A DNA stretch of 64,000 bases from Flavobacterium silvaticum (GTDB lineage: Bacteria > Bacteroidota > Bacteroidia > Flavobacteriales > Flavobacteriaceae). Under the pieces are notes generated by a model that saw only the letters and a list, made by a program, of their open reading frames with translations, had not been told where the DNA came from and ran no database searches. Positions 17,151-27,304 of this stretch are shown in pieces. Position 1 is the stretch's first letter. Each line of letters starts with the position of its first letter. Where the stretch lies: positions 248,001-312,000 of the forward strand of contig NZ_JAAMPU010000108.1 in assembly GCF_012911565.1 (NCBI RefSeq), in the 5' to 3' direction. A program made the position numbers and the translations under genes.

Positions 17151-18562
17151 GGTTTGTTGGTTTTATAGTCGTTATAGCCATTTAAAATCGCTTCAGACAG
17201 CAAGGTGCCTTGTTTGTCGTAGCCTTTGTGTGTATAATGCACGCGGTCGCCTCCGATGATTCCCCGGGCCGCATTACGCATCACGCCTTTGGATCCGCCG
17301 AACAAATCGTATAAATCCCAAACGGCATAACCAGATGTCGCAGCCATTTCGATGATCTTTTTAGCGTAATCTTCGGCAAACGTATTGGCATAACGACGAC
17401 GGAATAAAGATGGCGGCGGCGTAGAAATCAGGAAGACCGCTTGTGGCAGCTGGCTTTTGACACTTTGCAAAAAGCTCTGGAGCTGGATCATGTAGTCGGC
17501 AGCAGACATTTTATCGAACGATTCATTCGTGCCGAGCGACAATACGACCAAATCCGGCTGCAACGCTTTAAGCTCTTCAAAAAATGCCGGATACTTTGAA
17601 TAATCTGAAAACTTGGCCCCGTTAACACCGATGCTGTGATAGATCAGTCCGGGCAAATCGTTCTCAAGGACCAATCCGCTCAAAGCGAAATCTGAAGCCC
17701 CAGTTGCCGGAAGCAGGTAAATTTTATCCAAAGCCGGATCGCTGTGGTAAAAATGGAAATCCGGCGCGGCTTCCATCACGAGTGGAATGAATTCAGACCG
17801 TTCGACCTTTTTGGCTTCCATCTGATTCGTCGGGATCTTTAGTGTTTTTCCGGCGCGGATACGATCGTTCTTAAGGCCGTTAGCTTTTTTGATTGCCGAA
17901 ATGCTGACGTTGTATTTCTCAGCGATGCTTCCAAGCACTTCCCCGTTTTTGATGCGGTGCGTGATTTTTTTCGGAACAGTCGATTCCAGCACAATGGTAC
18001 GTTTGGCAACGGCAATATCGAATAGGTTTTTGTTGTCAGGCGTGACCACTTTGACCGTATTGAATGCATTTATATCAGTCTTCGCATCGAACTCGATTAC
18101 GAAATCACGGGCTTTTGTAGTCAACGCATTGCCACTCAACCCAACCGGGTTTCCGTTAGGCGTGTTGATGTTTCGGTAGCCGTTCCAGTTGGCATTCGAT
18201 GTGAATTTGTAGTCAGACGAACCGTTCGTTCCGGCAAGTCGGTGTGGAAAAACGAAGCCACGGCCGGCATTTCCAAAGTGGGATTGAAGGACTTTGCGGA
18301 CTTTATCGGTCATCAGATCGGCCTGGATGTGCGAATCGCCAATATGGACAATATTGACCTTCGTGTTTTTACTGGCTTCAAGCTGGGCAAGTTTTTCGTA
18401 GAACGATGAAATGTTATCGGCGAATTGGATACGATTGGCTGGCAAAACCTCAACGGCTGTCGTATCGACCGAAACGGAATCGACAGCCACCAAAGTAGTA
18501 TCTGTCTGGCCCATCATCGGGACAAAACACAAAAGCAAAAGTGACAGACACAACTTATTCAT
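17147..18562 (-). CDS. exported SGNH/GDSL hydrolase-fold protein with LysM domain
   Basis: A 471-residue protein with a signal peptide (MNKLCLSLLLLCFVPMMGQ). The SGNH fold shows block I VHIGDSHIQAD, block III LSLGTNES and block V DRVHYTHKGY with the Asp/His pair, so the Ser/Asp/His residues are present. Inserted at residues ~200-245 is a LysM domain (KNGEVLGSIAEKYNVSISAI, then GKTLKIP), a module that binds peptidoglycan or chitin-type glycans. In MBOAT operons such proteins are the periplasmic transferases or esterases. It overlaps both neighbours and shares their transcript. Confidence 0.88.
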   Translation of the reverse strand: MNKLCLSLLLLCFVPMMGQTDTTLVAVDSVSVDTTAVEVLPANRIQFADNISSFYEKLAQLEASKNTKVNIVHIGDSHIQADLMTDKVRKVLQSHFGNAGRGFVFPHRLAGTNGSSDYKFTSNANWNGYRNINTPNGNPVGLSGNALTTKARDFVIEFDAKTDINAFNTVKVVTPDNKNLFDIAVAKRTIVLESTVPKKITHRIKNGEVLGSIAEKYNVSISAIKKANGLKNDRIRAGKTLKIPTNQMEAKKVERSEFIPLVMEAAPDFHFYHSDPALDKIYLLPATGASDFALSGLVLENDLPGLIYHSIGVNGAKFSDYSKYPAFFEELKALQPDLVVLSLGTNESFDKMSAADYMIQLQSFLQSVKSQLPQAVFLISTPPPSLFRRRYANTFAEDYAKKIIEMAATSGYAVWDLYDLFGGSKGVMRNAARGIIGGDRVHYTHKGYDKQGTLLSEAILNGYNDYKTNKP

Positions 18563-20027
18563 CGGCCGTGTTTTTTGAAATCGTGTCTGCCGATTCTGGT
18601 TTAACGACTTCCGGTTTGGCCGCTTTACGCAACTCTTTATATTGATCGTAAGCTTGTATCAGTTGGCCGTACAACAACGAAGCGATTTTTTTAGCGCCTT
18701 TGAAATTCGGGTGTGTGTAATCTTTTCCGGCCATCGCTGGTTCTTCCTCGACCCATTTGACCATGGAACCATTCCCACCCATGAGCATGTACAGGTTAGC
18801 GAATCCGGATTGTGTCTTTAAGGCGAAACGTTTCTGTGAATTCGATAAAGGGACCACAGCGGAATCGGTCTTCATTTCCGTTCCGTATTTGCTGGCTTTA
18901 TCGGCAGTCGATACCACAAGGATCACAGCTCCTGGAAAACAGTCGTGCAATCTTTTGACAGTTTTGGTCATTGCGCGTTCGTACCAGCTGTAATCTTTTG
19001 TGCCGTAATTGAGCACATTGGTTCCGTAGTGGAGAATGACCAAATCGTATCCGAGTTTGGCCTGGAATGCATTCATGAGCGATACATTGAACATCGAAAT
19101 CGGGATTCCGGAATTACCGCGTTGGGAGAAATTATCCACGTGTACGCCTTTTCCGTCGTCGAAATTAAAACCGTAGACCGGAATCGAATCGGCCTGGTTG
19201 AAATTGACTTTTATGGCTTTCGATGATCCGGAGAGCAGGTTGACGGTATTCAAAAGCCCGGACATCGTCAGCTTTTTATAAATGGTGTCTTTTCCGGAAA
19301 CATAGGAAACCGTTGCTTTATCGTTGCCCGATCTTCCGTAGAACAGCGTCGCTTTGCCTAAACTTTTGTTGAATTTTCCGCGACCAATCTGGTAACGGAC
19401 CCATTCCGTATGCGCCGTATCGTTCGCAAAAAACACATGGCCATTGACGCCGAAAGGACGCTTCGGATATTTGACGTTCAAGTACGACTGCATTTTCCAG
19501 TTTGCGGAATAATCGTGTTTGATGGAGTTTCGAGAGGCCGCAGATTCAGATGTAATCGATACGAAACCGACGCCTTCACCACCGAATTTTTGCTGTAAAT
19601 CATTGCGGAAATCCTGAACAATCATATCGCCATCGGTCATCGAATCGCCATAATATGCAATCCGGACATTGCCCTCACCCGAGTTTTCAAGTTGGTACAA
19701 CTTTTCAAAAAACGGGATCAGGTACTGATTGCCTTTGTAATCTTCGAATTTCTCGTCTGGGAACGTGACCCCATTTGTTTCGTAATACGTTACGGGCTGA
19801 TCGTCAAGCGGATCGCCTGTAGTCGCTTCCGGTGTCTTATCGATTGAATCCGGCGCCGCTTCAAAGGCATCGATGAGCATACTGTCAATCAGGACATTCT
19901 TGGTCGTTCCGGCTTTGTCCGAGAAAATCTTATCCGGCAAAACACGCTTGATCCCAAGGAAAAACACCGCGGATAGCAGCAATATCAGGAAAGATGAGAA
20001 GAAATATGATTTAGGTGATGCCCCCAA
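18555..20027 (-). CDS. membrane-anchored SGNH hydrolase-fold protein of the MBOAT operon
   Basis: A 490-residue protein with one N-terminal transmembrane helix (FFSSFLILLLSAVFFLGI) and a periplasmic SGNH domain. Block I is IAYYGDSMTDGDM, block III region HYGTNVLNYG, and block V DYTHPNFKGA with the Asp/His pair. It is related to the next gene but lacks the LysM insert. The only start that keeps the anchor is a TTG at 20027; no ATG is available before the helix. It lies 34 bases after argS, with a 14-bp duplicated AT-rich sequence between, and its end overlaps the next gene by 8 bases. Confidence 0.85.
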   Translation of the reverse strand: MGASPKSYFFSSFLILLLSAVFFLGIKRVLPDKIFSDKAGTTKNVLIDSMLIDAFEAAPDSIDKTPEATTGDPLDDQPVTYYETNGVTFPDEKFEDYKGNQYLIPFFEKLYQLENSGEGNVRIAYYGDSMTDGDMIVQDFRNDLQQKFGGEGVGFVSITSESAASRNSIKHDYSANWKMQSYLNVKYPKRPFGVNGHVFFANDTAHTEWVRYQIGRGKFNKSLGKATLFYGRSGNDKATVSYVSGKDTIYKKLTMSGLLNTVNLLSGSSKAIKVNFNQADSIPVYGFNFDDGKGVHVDNFSQRGNSGIPISMFNVSLMNAFQAKLGYDLVILHYGTNVLNYGTKDYSWYERAMTKTVKRLHDCFPGAVILVVSTADKASKYGTEMKTDSAVVPLSNSQKRFALKTQSGFANLYMLMGGNGSMVKWVEEEPAMAGKDYTHPNFKGAKKIASLLYGQLIQAYDQYKELRKAAKPEVVKPESADTISKNTADE

Positions 20028-20058
20028 TTGTTAATTATTAATTGTTAATTATTAATTG
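20027..20058. repeat. 14-bp direct duplication ATTGTTAATTATTA
   Basis: Two perfect adjacent copies plus ATTG of a third fill the gap between argS and the SGNH gene and touch its TTG start codon. The sequence is A/T-only apart from one G per unit. It may affect translation initiation of the downstream gene (inference). Confidence 0.85.
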
Positions 20059-20061
20059 AGC

Positions 20062-21843
20062 CTACATCCGTTCAGGAACTTCAATCCCCAACAATCCGAA
20101 TCCAGACTCGATGACTCGACCGACGATTGCCGAAAGACGCACGCGGAAATCACGGATTTTTTCATTTTCGGTTCCCAAAATAGGTACCGACTGATAAAAT
20201 GAATTGTATTCCTTGACGAGCTCATAGACATAATTGGCAACCAGAGCCGGTGAATGTGCAGCCGCGGCTTCCTGTATGATTTGTGGATATTGTCCGATTA
20301 TTTTGAGAAGCTCCTTTTCCTTTTCGTGCAATTCCAAAACCGCTGACCCGGCAGATTGTGGCTCAGTCGCTTTTCTCAGGATCGATTGGATACGGGCGTA
20401 GGTATATTGAATGAAAGGCCCGGTATTTCCGGCAAAATCCACCGATTCTTCCGGATTGAAAAGGATACGCTTTTTTGGATCGACTTTAAGTATGTAATAT
20501 TTGAGTGCGCCAAGCCCGATTTCGTGATACAGCTTTTGCTTTTCGGCATCGGAATAACCTTCAAGCTTGCCGAGTTCTTCCGATATCGTTTGGGCTGTCT
20601 GCGTCATTTCATCAATCAGGTCATCTGCATCAACCACAGTACCTTCGCGGCTTTTCATTTTTCCGGAAGGCAAATCGACCATTCCGTAAGACAGATGATA
20701 CAGGTTTTCAGCCCAGTCGAAACCTAGTTTTTTGAGAATCAGAAACAACACCTTGAAGTGATAATCCTGTTCATTCCCGACGGTGTAAACCATTCCGCCT
20801 GTGTTTGGATAATCTTTGGAACGCTGGATTGCGGTTCCGATATCCTGGGTCATATAAACAGCAGTTCCGTCTGAGCGAAGTACGATTTTACGGTCGAGGC
20901 CTTCATCTGTCAGGTCGATCCATACCGAACCATCAGGGTCTTTTTCAAATACACCTTTGTCAAGGCCATATTGGACGGTTTCCTTACCCAGAAGATACGT
21001 TTGGCTTTCGTAATAATAACTGTCGAAATCAACGCCAAGTGACTTGTAGGTTTCGGCAAAACCATCGTAAACCCATTGGTTCATCTTGTTCCAGAGCACG
21101 AGCGTTTCAGGGTCGCCGGCTTCCCATTGACGCAGCATTTGCTGGGCTTCCAAAAGGATTGGGGCATTTTTCTTCGCATCATCTTCTGACAATCCGTTCA
21201 GTTTAAGCTGATCGATTTCAGCTTTGTACGCCTTGTCGAAAGCCACATAATAATTGCCGACAAGTTTGTCGCCTTTTAAATGGGTCGACTCCGGAGTTTC
21301 GTTCTTTCCGGATTTCTCCCACGCCAGCATCGACTTGCAAATATGGATGCCGCGATCGTTGATGATTTGGGTTTTGACGACTTTATTTCCGGCCGCTTCG
21401 AGGATTTTTGCCACTGAATATCCGAGAAGAATATTGCGGACATGTCCCAAATGCAGCGGTTTGTTGGTATTGGGCGAGGCGAATTCCACGAGTATTGTTT
21501 TGGAAGAAGCATCGGCGTGTTTTCTACCGAATTCATGATTGGCCAGAATCTGCCCGAATTCTGAAATATAATAACTGTCCACAATCACAATGTTCAGAAA
21601 GCCTGACACCATATTGTAGCGAACCACTTCGGCCACATGGGTAACAAGATAATCGCCTATCGCCTGCCCGATTGCCATTGGATTTCCTTTAATCACTTTG
21701 AGCAACGGAAAAACCACTAACGTAATGTCACCTTCGAAATCACGTCTGGTTGCTTGGAATTCAAGACTTTCGACTTCGATTCCATACAGGGACAAAACGG
21801 CCTGTTTTACGTTGGCTGTCAGCAGCGACTGAAGGGTTGACAT
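20062..21843 (-). CDS. argS: arginyl-tRNA synthetase
   Basis: A 593-residue class I aminoacyl-tRNA synthetase that charges tRNA-Arg. It shows the Add-1 N-terminal domain, the HIGH signature as PLHLGHVRNILLG, the KMSKS-like loop as MKSREGTVV, and the C-terminal DALR anticodon-binding domain ending LGIEVPERM. Length and start are normal. The MBOAT/SGNH genes follow on the same strand and may be read through from it. Confidence 0.98.
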   Translation of the reverse strand: MSTLQSLLTANVKQAVLSLYGIEVESLEFQATRRDFEGDITLVVFPLLKVIKGNPMAIGQAIGDYLVTHVAEVVRYNMVSGFLNIVIVDSYYISEFGQILANHEFGRKHADASSKTILVEFASPNTNKPLHLGHVRNILLGYSVAKILEAAGNKVVKTQIINDRGIHICKSMLAWEKSGKNETPESTHLKGDKLVGNYYVAFDKAYKAEIDQLKLNGLSEDDAKKNAPILLEAQQMLRQWEAGDPETLVLWNKMNQWVYDGFAETYKSLGVDFDSYYYESQTYLLGKETVQYGLDKGVFEKDPDGSVWIDLTDEGLDRKIVLRSDGTAVYMTQDIGTAIQRSKDYPNTGGMVYTVGNEQDYHFKVLFLILKKLGFDWAENLYHLSYGMVDLPSGKMKSREGTVVDADDLIDEMTQTAQTISEELGKLEGYSDAEKQKLYHEIGLGALKYYILKVDPKKRILFNPEESVDFAGNTGPFIQYTYARIQSILRKATEPQSAGSAVLELHEKEKELLKIIGQYPQIIQEAAAAHSPALVANYVYELVKEYNSFYQSVPILGTENEKIRDFRVRLSAIVGRVIESGFGLLGIEVPERM

Positions 21844-21887
21844 GGTGATTCCAAAATTTAAGCGTGCAAAGATAGGTTATTTGTTGG

Positions 21888-22020
21888 GAGATTGGAAGTT
21901 CGGGAGTTTGGAAGTCAGAAAAGTCGGGAAAGTCAGCAAAGTCGGAAAAGTTCAGAAAGTTTGGACATGAGAAGAAGGGAGCTGAGCGAAGCCAAAGTTG
22001 GGAAAGACGGAAAGTTTGAA
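21888..22020. repeat. purine-rich degenerate repeat tract
   Basis: The plus strand repeats variants of AAGTCGGGAAAGTC at about 9-base spacing. This is the complement of the GACTTTCCC unit at 15322-15384, but diverged. The block GAGCTGAGCGAAGC within it is nearly the complement of GCTTCGCTCAGTTC at 15392. The two spacers therefore share the same components, with this part inverted. Confidence 0.7.
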
Positions 22021-22133
22021 AGTTAAGACTTGGGATGCAGGCAAACCAATTTTATTTGAAGTCGGACTTCGGAATTGTTAGCAATAGAAAAAAGGCTGGT
22101 ACTTAAAAAGCTTGAAAGATTTAACAAAAAGTA

Positions 22134-22243
22134 CATAAAAAATGTAACAGACGCAATTCGGGATTTTGTAGGGAACACCATTGTCCCCTCCCCAGTAGAA
22201 ATGTACAAGTTCCAGAGATAAGCTGGGTACAGGAAAAATATAT
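22134..22243. repeat. dispersed intergenic element, copy B
   Basis: This is the partner of 15464-15575, on the same strand, with the blocks AAAAAATGTA, GGATTTTGTAGGGA, CACC, TCCCCTCCCC and GTACAGGAAAAA. GGGA and TCCC can form a short hairpin. From 22244 to 22657 the spacer is AT-rich and I see no convincing gene; the last ~150 bases are the probable promoter and leader region of the large surface protein. Confidence 0.6.
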
Positions 22244-22657
22244 TAAATCATAAAGTTTGAGGTAAAATCCTTAAGACAGTAAGATTTTAAGTATGAATCA
22301 GAACTTGGACAGAAAATAGTAAAAGCTTAGGTAATGCCTTAAAAGTCTCGACCTGAGCCGTAATTGTCATGACAAAGCTTAAAAGCACAATCGGGATGGT
22401 TGCTGCTTTTTTTACAAATAAACGGGAGCAGATAATCTGATAAAAAAATACCAACTTTCTGAAAATCTGATAATCCAGTAGTGCCTTCTCAAACATTAAC
22501 TCAATATTAAATTGTAAGAATTTTATTTGTGAATTAATTTATTTTATGCATTTCATCGATATTATTTGCATTTAATCGATTTACGCACGCATATTTGCCT
22601 CGTCAAAAATAAATCAAATTTAAAACACGCGGCACCGCCTCAAATCGCCAAGATGTT

Positions 22658-25600
22658 ATGAAAAAATTCTTACTCCTACTAACTGTCGGGTTTTGCTTGC
22701 CAGTTTTGTCTCAACCTATAACGGTGAGCACAGATTCCTACACGGTTCCCCAACTCGTGAACAGCGTCCTTATCAATTCGCCCTGCGTTTCAGCAACGAA
22801 TGTGACCTGGAGCACCGGAAGTAATTTTGGTACGACAAACGGTATCGGGTTCTTCCAGAATACCAATGCCGGATTTCCAATTCAGTCCGGTGTTGTACTT
22901 TCTACGGGAAGTGCGACCAATGCTTCGGGTCCTAACACTACCTTGCTCAGCGACGGAAACAACTCCTGGCCGGGTGATACCAGCTTGGAAAACACATTGG
23001 CCGCTTCAGGTATTGCGATGAACTCTGTTAATGCAACGGTTCTGGAATTCGACTTTACGCCTATGTCGGCACAATTCAGCTTTGATTTCGTGTTCGCCTC
23101 TGAGGAATACGGAAATTACCAATGCCAATTTTCAGATGCGTTTGCTTTTTTGTTGACCAATGTCAACACCGGAATAACCACAAACCTTGCAGTAGTTCCG
23201 GGCAGTAATTCGCCTATATCTGTTGTTACCATTCGTGATTTCTTATACAATTCTTCTTGCCCGTCTGCCAATGCACAGTACTTCGGAAGTTTTAACGGAG
23301 GCTCCAATGCAGCAGGATCGGCGACAAACTTTAACGGACAGACGGTTTTGATGAATGCATCGGCAGTACTTACACCAAATGTGCCTTACCACATCAAGCT
23401 GGTCATTGCAGACAGGACTGACTATGAATCAGATTCTGCCATATTCATCGCATCTGACAGTTTCAACATTGGACAGGATGTTTTGGGTAACGATTTGACA
23501 ATCGCCAACGGTGGAGCTATCTGCCCCGGGCAAACCGCCACGCTGGATACAGGATTAACCGGCCCATATACATTTACATGGAAACGCAACAATGTACTGA
23601 TCAGCGGCCAGACAGGATCTACGCTTGACATTACGCAGGGCGGAACCTATGAAGTCATATATGACAATACTACTGACGGATGTCCGCCGGTTTCAGACCT
23701 TATCACGGTACAGTACTATCCGACGATGACAACCCCTAACCCAGTCAACCTGTTCCGTTGTGGTACAGGAGCTGCAACGTATTCCTATAATCTTGCTTTG
23801 AATACGCCTGTCGTTTCCGGTTCTTTGTCACCTGCGCCGGTAGTCACCTATCATGCCTCAGAAGCCAATGCCAACTTAGGGACAGGCAATTTACCTTTGA
23901 ACTATAATGCCGCTCCGGGCACAACGGTTTATGTCCGTATCAAGAATGCCACTACGGGTTGTTATATCGTTAAATCTTTCGTTTTGGACACCACTACAGG
24001 ACCTACTGCTGCCCAAGCTCCGGATATGACTGCCTGTGAACGCTCTTATACGCTTCACAATGGCATCTTCTCTTTTAACGACCAGACACCAATAATACTG
24101 AACGGACAATCGTCGGCAACTACGCAAGTTTCTTATTATACCTCATTGGCGAATGCACAATCCGGAACCAGTCCATTGTCGAGTGTAGGCTACGTAGGAA
24201 ACAACAATACCGTAATCTATGTCCGCGTGCAGAATGCGTCCGATACAAACTGTTATGTAACCTCTTCGTTTACACTTCACCTTATACCGCTTCCTCCTGT
24301 TGACTCGTTTGAAGACGTGGTTGTATGCGATAGCTATACGTTGATGCCTCTTGTAAACGGAAATTACTTTTCGGCACCGAATGGTGGTGGAAACCCAATG
24401 CATGCCGGCGATGTGATTACCGAAACAGCCACTATCTACATTTACAACTCAACAGGTACGGAACCAAATTGTGCCGGAAACAGCAACTTCAAAGTTACGG
24501 TTGTCAAGCCAGAAGACATGACTCCAAGCGATGTAACACGTTGTTCAAGCTATCCGTTGCCAGCGCTTGAATATGGTGAATACCATACAGAACCAGGTGG
24601 TGCCGGAACTGTCATAAATGCCGGAACCGTGATACCTGCCACCCAAACCGTTTATTACTATTTCGAGACAGATACGGAACCGAGTTGTATTGTTGACAGT
24701 TCGTTCCAGGTAAGCATTGTTCCGGGAATCGAAGTAGGTACTCATCCGAACATCTTTGACTGTACTTCCTATACGTTGCCACCACTTGCAGTCGGTAAGT
24801 ATTATGACCAGGCAAATGGGGCCGGAAGCGAAATAGAGGCCGGAACCGTAATCACGCAAACACAGACTATCTATGTCTATGCAGAAACAGGATCGACCCC
24901 AAATTGTACCGATTCAGACAGCTTCAACGTAGTCATCGGATTCGAAAACCCGACCGATATCGTACAATGCGAGCCATATGTACTTCCGCAACTTCCTGCC
25001 GGTGGTTATTTTACCGAGCCGGGCGGACAAGGAACCCCAATCGAAGCAGGAACGCCTATAACCGGAAACGAAACGGTATATGTTTACATTGAAGGTAATG
25101 GTGGTTGCATCATCAGCCTTAACTTCAATATCTCCATAGCACAGCCGCCAATCGATTCACTCGATGACCAGACGGTTTGTGGGAACTATCAATTGCCTGC
25201 CCTAACGAACGGACATTATTACGATGGGCCTCAAGGTACAGGAAACTCCCTGAATGCAGGTGATCTTATCATAGAATCCAAAACCATTTATATCTACAGT
25301 GCTGCAGGCGTAGATTGTTATAACCAAAGCGATTTCATCGTAACGGTGAAACCACCGGCCGAAATCGAATCGCGTGCAAACGTTGCTCCGTGTAACGCTT
25401 ATACCCTTACACCTCTTGCCGCGGGTAATTATTTCAGCGCTCCGGGCGGAACAGGAACTGCTTTATTTGCAGGTGACATCATCCACACCACCCAGACCAT
25501 TTACATCTATGCTCCGGGCGATGAGGCACATTGTCCGGCCGAGAACAGTTTCCTTATCGATATTTTCCCGCTCGAGGCAGATGCCCCGGCTCCGGTAAGC

Positions 25601-27235
25601 GAGTGTGATTCCTATACATTGCCTGCGTTGACTATCGGAAATTATTACACTTTATCTGGTGGGCCATCCACAGTAGGAAACGTACAAAAACATGCGGGAG
25701 ATGCTATTACGGCAACCACTACATTATATGTCTACACCGAATCTGGTGACCGATTGAATTGTTTCGACGAAAATACATTCGACATCACCATTACGGCATC
25801 ACCTGTCCTTCCGGCTTTTGCCCCTGTAAAGGTTTGTGATTCTTATGAATTGCCTGTATTGGCACTCGGCGATTACTACACAGGTGCCGACAAAACCGGA
25901 ACCCTGATGCATGCCGGAGATATCCTTACCTCAAGTCAGACACTTTTTATATATGCCGAAAACGGAAACTGTTCAGATCAGGCCATTCTTGACATAACTA
26001 TTTTCAATGTGGCTGAATTGCCAGACGTGGTATCGTGTTCAAGCTATGCGCTTCCGGCACTTCCGGCTGGCGGCTATTATGCCTCATCACTTGGAACGGG
26101 AGTTCATTTTCCGGTCGGAGGATTGATCACGACATCAAGGACTGTATATGTGTATGCACAATCGCCATTCAACCCGGCTTGTTATGACGAGAGTTCTTTT
26201 GAAGTGACCATCGTGCCACAACCGGTTGCTAACGCCGTAAGCCCATCTTTGGTTACGCTTTGTGACGAAGACGGAAACAACGACGGCGCTATGGACTTCA
26301 ATTTCACACAATTGAATGCGACTGTTCTCGGAACACAGACAGGTTCTGAATTCGCAGTGACGTATTACAATTCAATGGCCGATGCCAACGCCGGAACCAA
26401 TGCAATCACCATCAGCCACGAGCCGATCGTATATGCCAAGGTAGTGAATTCACTTGCTCCGGATTGTTATGCTGTCAGACCAATACAGATGATCGTTCAT
26501 CGTCTTCCCGAACCTACGGCTGTAAATGGCTACATGTGTTACGACCAGGAAACGCAGACGGTTTTGAACCCGTATATCATCCACAGCGGACTAAGTGCCT
26601 CGACACATACCTTCGAATGGTATGATTCGACTGGAGCTTTGGTCGGAACCGGAAGCACTTACACAGCTATGTTGCCTGGAGATTATATGCTGCTTACCGT
26701 TAACAATGCAACCGGATGTTCATCGTTGCCCGTTACAATCACGGTTACAGGATCTGAACCTGCCGAGCTGACATTCAGCACAAGCGATTCGTTCAACGAA
26801 CACCAAAGCCTGACGATACATGCCATCGGAACCGGAAACTATGAATATTCCATAGACGGAGGCGCCTGGCAGTCAAGTCCTGATTTTGCAGGAATGGGAT
26901 CAGGTGTGCATATTGTGACTGTTCGTGACCTGAACGGATGTGACAATGCGACCATAAACGTACTGTTGGTGAACTATCCGCATTATTTCACGCCGAACGG
27001 AGACGGATACAACGACACCTGGAACATCACCGATTTGTACCAGCAGGAAACATCGATCATCAAAATCTTTGACAGATACGGGAAATACCTCGCCGAGATC
27101 AGGCCTGCAGGCAGCGGCTGGGATGGAACGCTGAACGGAAAACCGCTTCCGTCAACAGATTACTGGTTCACCGTAGACTATGACGAGAACGGATCCCGCA
27201 AGGAATTCAAGGCGCATTTCTCGCTCAAACGATAA
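22658..27235 (+). CDS. giant surface adhesin-like protein: choice-of-anchor L, nine repeats, T9SS type B signal
   Basis: A 1525-residue secreted protein. The order is: signal peptide (to ~residue 18); choice-of-anchor L domain (~30-270, with SGVVLSTGSA and FVFASEEYGNYQC); an Ig-like module (~285-350); two ~85-residue modules (~365-545); nine tandem ~70-residue repeats (~548-1188) with the pattern C.SY.LP.L..G.YY ... AG..I...QTIYVY ... C; another ~75-residue module; an Ig-like and a SprB-like module. The C-terminal ~80 residues are a gliding-motility-type T9SS type B signal (HYFTPNGDGYNDTWNI, IFDRYGKYL). The protein should be exported by the type IX system to the cell surface and probably serves adhesion (inference). 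It stands alone, with a strong terminator after it. Confidence 0.92.
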   Translation: MKKFLLLLTVGFCLPVLSQPITVSTDSYTVPQLVNSVLINSPCVSATNVTWSTGSNFGTTNGIGFFQNTNAGFPIQSGVVLSTGSATNASGPNTTLLSDGNNSWPGDTSLENTLAASGIAMNSVNATVLEFDFTPMSAQFSFDFVFASEEYGNYQCQFSDAFAFLLTNVNTGITTNLAVVPGSNSPISVVTIRDFLYNSSCPSANAQYFGSFNGGSNAAGSATNFNGQTVLMNASAVLTPNVPYHIKLVIADRTDYESDSAIFIASDSFNIGQDVLGNDLTIANGGAICPGQTATLDTGLTGPYTFTWKRNNVLISGQTGSTLDITQGGTYEVIYDNTTDGCPPVSDLITVQYYPTMTTPNPVNLFRCGTGAATYSYNLALNTPVVSGSLSPAPVVTYHASEANANLGTGNLPLNYNAAPGTTVYVRIKNATTGCYIVKSFVLDTTTGPTAAQAPDMTACERSYTLHNGIFSFNDQTPIILNGQSSATTQVSYYTSLANAQSGTSPLSSVGYVGNNNTVIYVRVQNASDTNCYVTSSFTLHLIPLPPVDSFEDVVVCDSYTLMPLVNGNYFSAPNGGGNPMHAGDVITETATIYIYNSTGTEPNCAGNSNFKVTVVKPEDMTPSDVTRCSSYPLPALEYGEYHTEPGGAGTVINAGTVIPATQTVYYYFETDTEPSCIVDSSFQVSIVPGIEVGTHPNIFDCTSYTLPPLAVGKYYDQANGAGSEIEAGTVITQTQTIYVYAETGSTPNCTDSDSFNVVIGFENPTDIVQCEPYVLPQLPAGGYFTEPGGQGTPIEAGTPITGNETVYVYIEGNGGCIISLNFNISIAQPPIDSLDDQTVCGNYQLPALTNGHYYDGPQGTGNSLNAGDLIIESKTIYIYSAAGVDCYNQSDFIVTVKPPAEIESRANVAPCNAYTLTPLAAGNYFSAPGGTGTALFAGDIIHTTQTIYIYAPGDEAHCPAENSFLIDIFPLEADAPAPVSECDSYTLPALTIGNYYTLSGGPSTVGNVQKHAGDAITATTTLYVYTESGDRLNCFDENTFDITITASPVLPAFAPVKVCDSYELPVLALGDYYTGADKTGTLMHAGDILTSSQTLFIYAENGNCSDQAILDITIFNVAELPDVVSCSSYALPALPAGGYYASSLGTGVHFPVGGLITTSRTVYVYAQSPFNPACYDESSFEVTIVPQPVANAVSPSLVTLCDEDGNNDGAMDFNFTQLNATVLGTQTGSEFAVTYYNSMADANAGTNAITISHEPIVYAKVVNSLAPDCYAVRPIQMIVHRLPEPTAVNGYMCYDQETQTVLNPYIIHSGLSASTHTFEWYDSTGALVGTGSTYTAMLPGDYMLLTVNNATGCSSLPVTITVTGSEPAELTFSTSDSFNEHQSLTIHAIGTGNYEYSIDGGAWQSSPDFAGMGSGVHIVTVRDLNGCDNATINVLLVNYPHYFTPNGDGYNDTWNITDLYQQETSIIKIFDRYGKYLAEIRPAGSGWDGTLNGKPLPSTDYWFTVDYDENGSRKEFKAHFSLKR

Positions 27236-27265
27236 AACCCCAAACTAATTTTAACTATTTCCCCT

Positions 27266-27299
27266 AAAGGGCTTCTATGTGAGAGGAGGCCCTTTTTTT
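27266..27299 (+). terminator. intrinsic terminator after the surface adhesin
   Basis: AAAGGGCTTCT pairs with GGAGGCCCTTT (with G-U pairs) around TATGTGAGA, followed by seven T residues. It starts 31 bases after the stop. Confidence 0.85.
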
Positions 27300-27304
27300 A
27301 TGGA

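Noticed and set aside
22287..22496. 69-codon minus-strand frame containing a signal-peptide-like stretch (KKAATIPIVLLSFVMTITAQ)
   Set aside because: The stretch is in mid-frame, with nothing recognisable after it; could be a gene remnant but chance is as likely in this AT-rich spacer.
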